Assembly: GCA_003427395.1 (NCBI GenBank)
Contig: BFEA01000367.1
Span: 1 to 22,040 of the forward strand
DNA length: 22,040 bases
From: Chara braunii
Taxonomy: Eukaryota > Streptophyta > Charophyceae > Charales > Characeae
Direction: 5' to 3'
How positions within the stretch are numbered: position 1 is the stretch's first letter; every line of letters starts with the position of its first letter. The notes beneath the pieces were generated by a model that ran no database searches, had not been told where the DNA came from, and was given only the letters and a program-made list of their open reading frames with translations. Below are positions 1-8,631 of this stretch, in pieces. A program made the translations under genes and the position numbers.

Positions 1-113
1 GCCCGGAACCCTGCCCGGGGTTCATGCCCAGCCGGGCACCCGGGCGGGTACCCAGGCATAAGTTGGGTGCCCGGGCGCCCGGGAATACAGCCTGGAAAAA
101 AAAAAAAAAAAAA
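1..113. repeat. GC-rich segment ending in an A18 run
   Basis: The first 90 bases are rich in short CCCGGG/GGGTACCC words and contain a perfect 14-bp palindrome at 70-83. They run into 18 consecutive A at 96-113. A body followed by a homopolymer A tail is what the 3' end of a retroposon looks like. The body is cut by the window edge and I recognise no family, so the retroposon reading is only an inference. Confidence 0.35.
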
Positions 114-122
114 GCGGCCATG

Positions 123-145
123 ATGTGTGTATGCGCGCGCGCGCG

Positions 146-227
<82 letters not shown>
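123..227. repeat. Alternating purine/pyrimidine tract fused to (GA)n
   Basis: Bases 123-183 alternate purine and pyrimidine without a break: a TG run, then a (GC)n core at about 132-146, then (GT)n. From 183 to 227 the sequence is pure (GA)n. The first part is a compound microsatellite of the Z-DNA-prone type and the second is a homopurine mirror repeat. The open frames crossing it on both strands are low-complexity artefacts (poly Ser-Leu, Arg-Glu, His-Thr). Confidence 0.95.
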
Positions 228-228
<1 letters not shown>

Positions 229-348
229 AAGGAGCCCTTTCACATTATTCAGAAAACTCTTGTCTGTACTTCGAAAGGCCCTTGCTAAAAATTAGCAAGG
301 GTTTCCTCGCCAAGAAAACAACAGTCACTGGACTTATAGTAAGGCAGT

Positions 349-475
349 AGCAGGCCAGTTATATATGGTGTAGCTTCGAATTCAGGTCCATGTTTCAGCA
401 CTTATGGGTTACTAACTTACTAACTCGGCATGCGATTTTCAGGCCTTCACTCCACTACTCGCCAAATGTGCAAAA
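349..475 (-). repeat. tRNA-like SINE-type repeat, left (inverted) copy
   Basis: Read on the minus strand, this segment matches the plus-strand repeat at 528-692 in several ordered blocks: a TAGTGGAG block, a GTTAGTAAG block, a CCATAA block, GGACCTGAATTCGAA, and a tail word TGGCCTGCT. The GAATTCGAA word at 375-383 resembles an RNA polymerase III B box (consensus GTTCGAATCC). The identity is inferred from the two-copy comparison; boundaries are approximate. It codes for nothing I recognise. Confidence 0.5.
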
Positions 476-527
476 CTAGAATGAATCTTCTCCTAGAAAC
501 TGGAACCATACGCCGCCATATGTGTCA

Positions 528-692
528 TCTTTTGTGCAAGTGGTGACTAGTGGAGCAGGGCCACTGCACGTAAGAAAAGGAAGAACAAAGGAACGAGAGA
601 GCTACTGTAGTGTTAGTAGGAAGTTAGTAAGCCATAACTGCTGGAACACAGACCTGAATTCGAATCCAGAATATATTGCTGGCCTGCTCATG
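528..692 (+). repeat. tRNA-like SINE-type repeat, right copy
   Basis: This plus-strand copy is better preserved than its inverted partner at 349-475. It has an A-box-like word at 608-620 (TAGTGTTAGTAGG), an anticodon-arm-like CCATAAC at about 632, and a good B box at 656-667 (GAATTCGAATCC), with spacing near that of a tRNA gene. The CAT anticodon position hints at a Met-tRNA ancestor, which is speculative. No A tail is obvious. The short ORF across it (522-827) is not convincing as a gene. Confidence 0.5.
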
Positions 693-699
693 TCTCACC

Positions 700-1970
700 A
701 TCATTTCGATGAACATCTCTCCAAAGAAATGGGACCCTCGCTAATTCTGTGCTGGGGGCCCTTTGGAAAAGAGAGATCCAATGAGGAGTACAATGTGGCC
801 CCAAATTTATTTTTTCTGTGCACTTAGTTTTTAGAAGGGAGGGGCACATTTGGCTACCACAGCCTGCCCTTTTAAGTTTTTTTAACCGACCCTACTTTCC
901 GTACTTGCGCTGCATCACGTGGGTGCGCTGCACGTGCGCAACCTCGGCGCATGTGATGCGCCACATGTATGGTTCATATGCTTCGTTGGAATTTTTGAAG
1001 TGCCGAGGAAGTTGTTTCACAAGCCTGCAGATCTGGAATCCTTGAGGAATTTGTTTTTCGGGCCTGTTGGGTGGTTCCTATTATGTGGCCAATGGACAGC
1101 TGCATCATGCCTGGACACCCTCTCTGTTTCTCAGATTCATCAACATCTCTGTTTGGCTGGATAAAACACCCATCTGCACAGTGGAGATGGCACACTTTGG
1201 AAGCAGATTGTCGGCATTCCAGCGGGGAGTAATGCTGGGTAGTAAATTGTAATATGAGCAGGGTAGCATACCAGCCGACCACGGATGCTGATACCCAACT
1301 GGTCCACAGCCAACCGGTCTGACTGACCGGTTAATGGTCCACAGTACAGCCGGCAGAGGGCCATCGACTGTGTATTTTTAAAATCTGAGAGCGGGGCCGT
1401 ACTGTGCCTAGTAGCCGCCTACTGCGTACAGCCCGGATCCTCTTGTTTCTGGATGGGGGAAGGAAGGAGGGGTGGTAGAAAATTAAATGAGGAGAGTAGT
1501 TTCGGACAGGGGATGTATCTTGTCAATCGGGCTCCATGAGTTGGCAGGGGATTGAAAGGCAACCCTTTTAACCGTTCAGATCTTGATTCTATGAATTTGT
1601 GCGATGTTATGGGTAACAGGGCAAAAGCTTCATCAACAGCTCATCGAACAAGGCGCACTTTGTTGATGACCTTGGTCAGCATGATCTTTGACTCACTCAG
1701 CAGTATGCCGTCACTTATCGCCTCGTAAACGATGTTCTTTCATGGGAACAATTATACCTCGACAAAAGCGATATGGCCTTGAGTGGAAGGAAACTACAGC
1801 AACAGCTGGCTGTTGTACCTTTTCAGGAATGCAGCTGCGGGTCAGCTCTCATGGCTCCCATCACATGAGTGTCTTTGATAAACCGGTTGCATGGGACTTC
1901 TTTGTCATCCGTTATCCAAGAGCAATCTCCAATGTCCCTTCCCATCAACCGGCTGGTCTGTTCACTGTGC
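700..1970. other. Non-coding stretch, no recognised gene
   Basis: No ORF here encodes a recognisable protein and no splice-bounded coding pattern stands out. The only structured item is a small hairpin flanked by direct repeats at 1300-1344. The sequence is otherwise complex and of balanced composition, probably decayed repeat DNA. Confidence 0.5.
1300..1344. repeat. 8-bp-stem hairpin bracketed by 10-bp direct repeats
   Basis: The word TGGTCCACAG occurs at 1300-1309 and again at 1335-1344. Between them AACCGGTC (1312-1319) and GACCGGTT (1325-1332) form a perfect 8-bp inverted repeat around a 5-base loop. The arrangement resembles a very small foldback insertion flanked by a target duplication, but at this size chance or a local duplication is equally possible. 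Confidence 0.5.
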
Positions 1971-1974
1971 AGTC

Positions 1975-2250
1975 GACCAGATTTAAGCAATTCTACAAAA
2001 ATTGGCGGAACTTCATAACTGCAGCAACAACACTTACTCCTACATGCTTTCTTATGGGCATCCTCCATTGACCATTGCTAAAGGCTGACCTGATACATAT
2101 TCTGTCACCTACGCCACTGGTCAATTGACCAGATTTGGGTAACAATTGGTGGAACTTCCAAACTGGGGCAGCAGCTTACTCCGCACATGCTTTCTCATGG
2201 CCATCCTCTATCGACCCTTGCTCTAAGGGCTGGACCTGCTACATATGCTC
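1975..2250 (+). repeat. Diverged tandem duplication, unit about 145-150 bp
   Basis: The segment starting GACCAGATTT at 1975 recurs at 2127. Shared ordered blocks include ATTGG(C/T)GGAACTTC (2001 and 2144), CATGCTTTCT (2043 and 2186), CATCCTC, and ACATAT near the end (about 2094 and 2240). The offset drifts from 152 to 143 bp because of small indels, so the copies are old. No coding meaning was found. Confidence 0.75.
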
Positions 2251-2483
2251 TCGCCAGGGCTGGTATCATATGCATGTGATGTGTCACTCTCACTGGTCCG
2301 GACACATGCTGCATCTCTCTCAGCGTCTGTATCCACTTCCTCCTTTGTTGCGCCCACGGCGCTCTCATCTTTCCCCTGCTTGCTCATCTGCTAGCAATAG
2401 ACCTGTGGTCACCTCTCCTGCAGTGCTTTTCTTTTGCTGTTGGTGCTGCTCTGGCTTCCTCTTCAGTGGCTCACCCAGGGTTT

Positions 2484-2790
2484 CCTCTGCTGCTCACACC
2501 ATTACCCTTACGGTCTCCTCCAGCGGCCAGTTGACCCCGGTCTCACTACGTGTGCAGGGAAGAATGCAACCTCCATCTACCTGACTCTTGCAGCATCTAT
2601 ATCAAACCCTTACTTTATCGAACCCCTTCTCCTCCTCTTTCCGAGCATTTTGCTCTGCTGCTCACGCCATTGCGGTTACCCCTATGGTTTCCTCAAGTGG
2701 CCAGTTGACCCCAGTCTCACTACCTGCACCAGGAACAATGCAGCCTCCGCCTAAATGACTCTTGCATCATCTATATCAAACCCTTACTTT
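2484..2790 (+). repeat. Diverged tandem duplication, unit about 174 bp
   Basis: The block TGCTGCTCAC at 2488 and GGCCAGTTGACCCC at 2525 recur at 2656 and 2699. The trailing block ATCTATATCAAACCCTTACT recurs at about 2594 and 2768. The main offset is 174 bp. The second copy runs into a T-rich stretch. The ORF that passes through both copies (2434-2754) is explained by the duplication and shows no known domain. Confidence 0.75.
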
Positions 2791-2844
2791 TTTTTTTTTA
2801 CTTCTTTTTTTCAGGAAAAATCATTACATCATAGAATACCCTTT

Positions 2845-2928
2845 CGCTTCCTTCCGTCTGGCCAAAGGAACCCTGATCAGCATTGATTACTCCAGCAGCG
2901 TGGAGGATTGACTGTCAGCTTGCCTTGC
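2845..2928 (+). repeat. Dispersed direct repeat, copy 1
   Basis: A block beginning CGCTTCCTTCCGT, continuing through a variant of AGCATTGATTGCTCCA and ending GTGGAGGATTGACTG plus AGCTTGCC, recurs at 3330-3410. A shorter third piece sits at 3258-3290. The copies differ by scattered substitutions. It is an unclassified repeat unit seen only by internal comparison. Confidence 0.7.
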
Positions 2929-3112
2929 TTCCATCTTCCCTCTCTGGACTACTAGGGGAACCTGTCAGATACAACATGACTAGCAAGAAAGGACTGAGAA
3001 GCTGTGGCTTCTGCCGGCTCAGTCAAAACCCACACAACCTTCTGCTGGTCCTCCTGAAATTCCTAACATTCTAGACCCTGTACGTCTTGTTTCTGTCAAC
3101 ACAAAAAGCCTC

Positions 3113-3135
3113 AACCCTGAACCCTAAACCCTAGG
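3113..3135. repeat. Short interstitial telomere-like repeat
   Basis: About three units of the plant-type telomere repeat (CCCTAAA in this orientation) occur in a row, one with a G for A change. This Arabidopsis-type unit is usual in streptophytes and differs from the Chlamydomonas TTTTAGGG type, so it gives weak support for a streptophyte source. It is too short to be a chromosome end. Confidence 0.6.
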
Positions 3136-3257
3136 CTCGATTGAACTTTTGCATCTGGTCCATGAGAGATAGCAGGCTGTTGCCTGTTGTGCGTCGATGT
3201 TGAAAGCTCTTCAGGGCCCATCCTGGAGTACCTCCTTTCACATGAAGTCGACCTCTA

Positions 3258-3410
3258 AAAAGCATTGATTGCTCCATCTTAGTGGANGGTTATTAGATGA
3301 AGCGATGCATTATAAAGTAAACCCCACACGCTTCCTTCCGTAAGGCCGGAGGACCCCTGAACAGCGTTGATTGCTCCATCTTAGTGGAGGATTAACTGTT
3401 AGCTTGCCAT
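3258..3410 (+). repeat. Dispersed direct repeat, copies 2 (partial) and 3
   Basis: AGCATTGATTGCTCCATCTT occurs near 3261 and, with one base changed, near 3363. The second of these continues into the same flanks as copy 1 at 2845-2928, including TTAGCTTGCC. An ambiguous base lies at 3287. Three related units within 600 bp suggest local amplification of one unit, partly deleted in the middle copy. Confidence 0.7.
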
Positions 3411-3470
3411 AACACTCCTTTTCCTCTCAGACCTGGAATTACTTGATCAACCCCCCTCGCCTCTTTTTCT

Positions 3471-4076
3471 GTGCTCTGGCGCAGAAGGCATAGTTTCTCC
3501 CCACTGCCTCAATTTTCTCTGCAGTCGCATTTGCGAACATACTCTCCTGTCCATACTATTCTACCTTCATTGCTGGAGATATGTTCATCTGCAGCTTGTC
3601 AGGCTAAAAGTTGTATTTATCCTGTCGACGGCATGCACCGCGTTGTCGCTCGTTCATGGATAGGCAGCCCATTTCCTTGTCTTCCCTGGGTGTCTCTGTG
3701 CCTTACTCCACACGAGAATGTCCACTCCACTGTCCCTTGCGGACTATCCCCTTCCCATGTGCAGTCACAGGAATGTGTTTCATGCACTGCAGCATTGGAG
3801 ATTCACAAGTCACCTGCAGAGCAGGATGCAGCTCCCACTCAAGATGTGGTCTCCACTCAGGTCTGCGGTTCCCACTCGGGGTGCAATCCCGCTCAAGATA
3901 CAGCCCCGAACATCCCGGGATTGGAACATCATTTGACTGACTTGCAAATTACCCTGCAGCGTGTAGACCACGCGGGTGATCTGAAAATGACTCCCCAAGA
4001 TACACCTGAGGACCTCCCATACTTGGAACATCATCTGTGTACTCACATATTGTTGGCAGGTGTCCTGCAGTCCTAA
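3471..4076 (+). other. 201-codon open frame, unrecognised, probably not a gene
   Basis: This is the longest open frame in 1-4400. It is rich in Ser, His, Pro and Cys, has no domain I know, and contains a degenerate DNA repeat that produces a repetitive peptide. Two LEHHL pentapeptides lie at about residues 152 and 188. There is no promoter or splice context to support it. I list it because it fills a long gap, not because I believe it is translated. Confidence 0.12.
3831..3905 (+). repeat. Degenerate 18-19-bp minisatellite, about four units
   Basis: Units of the form TCCCACTCAAGATGTGG follow each other: each begins with a CC(A/G)CTC core (CCCACTCAAG, TCCACTCAGG, CCCACTCGGG, CCCGCTCAAG) at a spacing of 18-19 bp. 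The repeat lies inside the unrecognised frame at 3471-4076. Confidence 0.6.
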
Positions 4077-4080
4077 TCAA

Positions 4081-4462
4081 GGGTGTGTGATTGATTACCT
4101 GTTTGATGTCAGCAGATGTGAATGAGCATCAATTTTATTCAGTCCTGTGCAATTCTGATGGTTTCGGTGAATGTGCAGGATAACTGCGCCACAGATTCCC
4201 CGCGCTGCAGCCTGTTACGGGGAGAGCAATCTAGCAGTCACTGGTGAGTACAGAGTTCTGTCTCTTGGTTGCATGGGTGTACTGCACCTAGTTCTTCCTT
4301 TTCTTTTTCAGTTCTTTTCCTTTGCCCCCTACCCCTCCCCCCCTTAGATCCTCGCACTCTTCCTGTAATCTTCTTCTTATTATTATTCTTATTCTTCTTA
4401 ATCTTTGGAAAAAGGGGCCGAATCTCAACAGATCATGACGACAAGGCCACTCTACTGCTTAC
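4081..4462. other. Non-coding stretch, possibly the intron after the dynein exon
   Basis: No protein similarity is seen on either strand, and dynein similarity stops at about 4463. On the plus strand a TTC/TTA-rich patch lies at about 4370-4400. If the dynein relic was once part of a complete gene, this would be its downstream intron, but no later dynein exon could be found in the window. Confidence 0.35.
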
Positions 4463-5293
4463 AACACCCCGTTCCCTCCATGAAGACCCTGCGCTTTTGC
4501 AAGAACTTTCCAGACAGTGGACGTCTCACATCCGACTGGCCCTAGAATAAGCACAGACCATCACACCTCCAAAAGCTCTCGGAGCTATGTGACCTTAAGT
4601 AAGAACTTTGCTTCCGGCTGCAGTTTCTGCTCCCATGTGGCCTTTTTCACATCCTCCTCAAAGCGAGTATCTACCACAGGGAACCAGTTGCAGAGTCTTC
4701 AGGAACAAGTCATTCAGTAACCCCAAAAAGATCTCCACATCGTCAAAGATTGGCTTTCCTGTGTTGAAATCTCTGAGGGCCCATGGCAACACCTTGTCTT
4801 CTTTGACATTGAGTGCATCACGCTTCATTCACCCTGCAACATTCAGTGTAGTCTTGATACTCTGAGCTTCCAATCGTAGTGATGCTACTTGGACAGCAGG
4901 TCTTGGCATAGCGAGTAAGGCATAATGAGTTTTCCAGACAGCAGCTTTCTGGTTTGGAATCCGTCGCTGAGAAGCATGATCTCCGCAATCCAAGTGAAAA
5001 TCGGGGACAACCATGGAAACAGGTCGAAAGAGTGCCTTCGCAGACTCAGGGAGCTCAGTTCTTCCAGGATACCTAGGATTCATTGTGGCAAATGTGCATG
5101 TTGAGTTCAGAAGGGGGACTTTGCCATCTATAAAGACAAAGCGCTCCTTTTGGGCCCTGAGTGCATCCAGGACCATCTTTAGCTGAGTGGAGATGACTGA
5201 GAGAACCTCCACTGGTATCCAAGTAAACTCATCGAAACAGCCCCATGTCCCAGTCTGAGAGAGACTTTTGAGCATCTGTCCCATCAGTGCTCC
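4463..5293 (-). pseudogene. Axonemal-type dynein heavy chain exon, AAA1 Walker B to AAA2 Walker A (degraded)
   Basis: Dynein heavy chains are the AAA+ motors of cilia and of microtubule transport. On the minus strand the frame from 5293 carries the AAA1 Walker B CFDEF (normal family form CFDEFNRI; here FTWIP follows), then ATMNPRYPGRTELPES and ALFRPVSMVVPDF, all dynein hallmarks. In shifted frames it continues with AEIMLLSDGF, HYDWKLR, an NVAG...MKRDA block, LRDFNTGK, GLLNDLF, RFEEDVKKA, a WSVLILGPVGC block and VWKVLAKAQ. That is the order expected through AAA1 into AAA2. Lesions: frameshifts near 4990, 4865 and 4674; stops at 4885-4887 (TAG), 4829-4831 (TGA), 4585-4587 (TAG) and 4561-4563 (TGA). 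The AAA2 P-loop GCGKS reads GCETS. An acceptor-like TTTACAG precedes 5293 and a donor-like GTAAGC follows 4463, so this looks like one retained 831-bp exon. The STQLK...RAQKERF segment resembles outer-arm alpha-type chains, but the subtype is uncertain. Confidence 0.88.
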
Positions 5294-5318
5294 CTGTAAA
5301 CTTCTTCTTTTTCAGTTT

Positions 5319-6314
5319 TGCAAGGAAAATGAGCATTAGCGAGATGACAATGTCCAGAATGCACAATCACATTGAAGGCCAGATAGTATCACAGTGTCCA
5401 GAAAGCAGAAATGCACCAATATAACACCAATGAAGAATCGTAACACTGAAAACCAATGTCAATGAGAGCTTGCTCAAGCCACCACCAACATGAGTGTCCA
5501 GGCCCTATCTCCCTACTTGGCGCTTGGCGCCCAGCCTACTTCCTACACAGCTACAGTCTGCCTACTAATTGACAATGCAACTGTTGACGTCAGCAGATCA
5601 CGAAGTACTTGAAGATGTCCCCAATGCAGACCATCGCCAATACCAGGTATGTGCCCTCACATCATCATCATCATCATCCTTCTCTCTCTCCCCTGACTTA
5701 CTCCCACGTCTCCCTTCTGTACACCCGAAGACCACCCCTGCGCCTCACTGTAGTCCAAGCCCATCCAGCTATGGAGGCTGTGCTATGGCGCTGCCCTCAG
5801 CAGCGCCCTGCTTCCTGCACGACCGCACGCACTAGCACCTTGCCTCTCAGCGCCAGCAGCAGCCCACGAGCATCCGCTCCAGCAGCACTGCCGCCAGCAT
5901 GCAAGTGCTGAATATCGGCGCAGGCAGCGAGCTCTTTCCTGTATGGAAAGAGCCTGCCTACCTTCGCAGCCTGGCTGGCCTGGGCCTGGGCCCAGAAGCT
6001 TCTGGTAGGGCCCAGGACGCTGCGCCTCTGGCGCAGCTACTGGGCCTCATTTGGTTGGGCCTCCCACTGTCTGTGTAGGAGGCTGTGAATCTCGCCCAGC
6101 GCCTGCACTTTCGGAAAAGCCTAGAAGGCCGTGGAATTTCCTCGCTGCTCGGCCTGTGTTTTCTTCAACCAACTGGCGCGACGAAACTGCCTGGACCCCA
6201 AATACGAAATTGACAGCCGAGGGCTTCTCGTGATCTATTAGACCCACCTTCACTTAGGGCGGGCGCAGATGCAACAGGGGCCCCTTAGGCCTGTCGAGGA
6301 CCCAGATCCTCGCA
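5319..6314 (-). mobile_element. E1 3' LTR (996 bp)
   Basis: On the minus strand the LTR begins TGCGAGG (6314) and ends CCTTGCA (5319), a 7-base terminal inverted repeat with one mismatch. The polypurine tract lies immediately before the TG. The related LTRs confirm both ends: E2 begins TGTGAGG and ends CCTTACA, and E3 ends CCTTGCA; all three share a GCTCA or CTCAT word just before the end. The CCCTAAGTGAAGG word near the start is shared with E2. Three strong hairpins lie at about 5925-6040, and a TCATCATC microsatellite at about 5660-5677. Small ORFs on both strands inside it are incidental. Confidence 0.85.
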
Positions 6315-6334
6315 TTCCCTCCTCCTTTACTTCG
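6315..6334 (-). promoter_or_regulatory. E1 polypurine tract (plus-strand primer)
   Basis: The minus strand reads AAAGGAGGAGGGAA directly against the LTR 5' TG. A purine run at this place is the RNase H-resistant primer for second-strand synthesis in LTR retrotransposons. E2 has the equivalent GAAGGGGAGGTAG before its LTR, which supports both calls. Confidence 0.8.
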
Positions 6335-6353
6335 ATAGTCCTCTGAGAAGTTC

Positions 6354-7112
6354 TTATGTAATAGGTTGCTTCCCTTTCAGCTTTCTCTCGTAACTTGAGA
6401 TAATTTGGGGAGCAGTCTTCAGTAATTCCTCTCTTGTGAACCACCGGTCTTCTTGAGGATCAATGTGATGTCTGAACCGCACTCGGTATTGCATCTGTGA
6501 CTTTGGCGGTCGACCCCTTCCTGGAGGTTTGGGTACAGGCATCAGCTTGTGCTCGACGATATCGTCAATGTCCACGTGTCCATCCATGGGTGGGGGCAGC
6601 ATTGATCTCCTTGAAGGAAACTGATCAGTGACAGCGAAAGGTGCCAACTTGGATGCATGGAAAACAGGGTAAGTACGTAAGTGTGCAGGAATGCGAATCA
6701 TGTATGACGGTCTATCTGGTTGATCCCCTACAATGTCTAAGATCTCCTAGGGCCCAAAGTACTGTGGCATTAATTTGCGTGAAATTCCCAACTCTTGACC
6801 TAGTTCAGATGATTTTACCCAGACTCGTTCACCTACCTGAAAGTTAGACTGTCGTTTGTGCCTGTTCTCAGATGAAATTATGGCATCTTGAGTTTCCTTA
6901 ATGTGCTCTACAGCCTGTTGCAGCATCTGTTCGTATTTGACAGCGAACTCTAGGCTGCCAGGTGATGCATTTTGCTGCTGTTCAGGTAATAGAAAGTCCA
7001 ATGCTGATTTGGGCTTCCAACCGAGATGCAATTGGTTGGGATTCATACCAGTAGTGCTATGCACAACGTTATTGCAGGCTGGCGATGAGAGGCAACTTCT
7101 CGTCCCAGTCAT
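6354..7112 (-). pseudogene. E1 integrase C-terminal part with chromodomain-like end
   Basis: Two in-frame pieces (6747-7112 and 6354-6701) are separated by a single TAG at 6747-6749, after PQYFGP. The first carries the GPY/F-type region: TGMNPNQLHLGW, VGERVWVKSS and RKLMPQYFGP. The second carries HLRTYPVFHASKL, then IVEHKL, YRVRFRHH and DRWFTREEL, which fits a divergent chromodomain (normally YLVRWKGY...TWEPEENL). Chromodomains direct integration to modified histones in chromoviruses; here most aromatic-cage positions are not obvious. A 1-2 base deletion near 7070-7075 puts this part out of frame with the catalytic core upstream. E2 carries the same region at 13143-13903. Confidence 0.85.
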
Positions 7113-7629
7113 CCTGACTTGGCTTGATGTAATGCTGAAGCAGGTGCTGTACTACACGATTCATCTGTTCAGCCTGGCCATTTGACTCAGGGTGGTTCCC
7201 TGATGTCATTTGGAGTCGGGTGCCCATCTGTTGGGTTGTGCTTTGCCACAGTTCGTTGGTGAATCTCACGTCTCTATCACTAACTATAGACGTAGGTAGA
7301 CCGAAATCACGTACGCAGTTATCCATAAAGAGCTTGATGATGTGGTCAGTTTTGGTTGTCTCAGGCATAGCAATTAGTCTTGCATGTTTAGTAAATATAT
7401 CCACAATGACAAATATATGCCTTTTTCCACTCTTGCTGGTCACGAGAGTATCCATGAAATCCATGAATGCACTCTGCCCAGGTCCAACAAGGATAGGCAG
7501 GGGTTTAATCAATCCCAAAGGTGCTTGTGTCCTTGGTTTGTCACGTTGACAAACTAAGCAGGTCTCTACATATCTCTTTGCATCCTGCATCATTGCAGGC
7601 CACCAAACTTCTGCACTAGGTTAGCTGAT
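7069..7629 (-). pseudogene. E1 integrase core, second (3') copy of an internal tandem duplication
   Basis: The frame 7069-7593 starts inside the zinc-binding region (VETCLVCQRDKP), runs through DFMDT and VSDRDVRF (the first two catalytic Asp) and reaches GNHPESNGQAEQMN, which supplies the Glu of the D,D-35-E triad. It ends at a frameshift after DEKLPLIASL. Bases 7240-7629 are a second version of 7630-8020, about 390 bp apart with roughly 25-30 differences. Only this copy has the complete catalytic triad, but it lacks the front of the zinc finger, so neither copy alone is a whole integrase. Confidence 0.85.
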
Positions 7630-8592
7630 GCTTTGGCACAGTTCACTGGTGAATCTCACGTCTCTGTCACTAACTATAGACGTAGGTAGACCGAAGTCAC
7701 GTACCCAGTTATCTGTAAAGAGCTTGATGATGTGGTCAGTTCTAGTTGTTTCAGGCATAGCAATTAGTCTTGCATATTTAGTAAATCTATCCACAATGAC
7801 AAATATATGCCTTTTTCCACTCTTGCTGGTCACGATAGTATCCATGAAATCCAGGGGCGCACTCTGCCCAGGTCCAGCAGGGATAGGCAGGGGTTTAATC
7901 AATCCCAAAGGTGTCTGCGTCCTTGGTTTGTCACGTTGACAAACTAAGAAGGTCTCTACATCTCTCTTTGCATCCTGCATCATTGCAGGCCACCAAAACT
8001 TTTGCACTAGGTTAGCTGATGTCTTTCTATAGCCAAAATTATTAGTTGCATCATGGCATTCCCCTAAAAATAAACTACGCAAAGACTCACTATTAGGAAC
8101 ACACAATCTTTTATTCCCTGCCTTTTCAAGAAACAGCAAGCCATCAACCATCATAAATTCGTCAGAAGCTACTTTATCCTTCTCTTTGAACTTACGGATG
8201 ATCTCAGACATAACGAAATCTTGTTGATAGGCTTCCACCAACGATCGAGTTAGATCGTAAGATATGCCAAATTCAGTTACTAGCGCGCCCAGGTAATCTG
8301 CCCGACGTGATAGTGCATCAGCTACTTTATTGTATTCTCCCTTGATTGGATCAAGTTGATAGTCATACATGTCTATCACTTGAATCCACTGTTTGAGTGC
8401 GTAAGAGAGTATAGGTTGTGTCTTGATCCAGCGCAAGGTCTCATGGTCAGTTCTCAAGTAGAAGAATCTGCCTAGGAGGTAGTGTCTCCAATGGACCGGC
8501 ACTTTGTAGAGGGCATAGAGCTCACACTCATATGTGGACTTTGCTAGCTTTTGAGACGACATCTTCTTACTCATATACTCGATAGGTCTCAA
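7621..8592 (-). pseudogene. E1 RNase H C-terminal part plus integrase N-terminus, first copy
   Basis: The frame opens with RPIEYMSKKMS and YECELYALY, then HYLLGR, TDHETLRW and DALSRRAD, all typical of Ty3/gypsy RNase H; DHE and DALSR hold conserved acidic residues. The integrase H2C2 finger follows at about residues 178-220, but it is damaged: the usual GHFG reads NNFG, and the first Cys of CxxC is Phe (TFLVC) where the second copy keeps Cys. It continues through DFMDT and VSDRDVRF and breaks at SELCQ, where the duplicated unit restarts out of frame. The piece is in the same frame as the RT ORF, separated only by TAG at 8632-8634. Confidence 0.87.
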
Positions 8593-8631
8593 CTTTGGCC
8601 CCTCCTTTTGCGCAAGGACCGCACCTATGCC

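Noticed and set aside
2135-2754. Overlapping open frames of 149 and 106 codons
   Set aside because: They span the ~174-bp tandem duplication, have no known domain and lack any splice or promoter context.
3113-3135. Chromosome end or healed break
   Set aside because: Only about three telomere-like units, with ordinary sequence on both sides.
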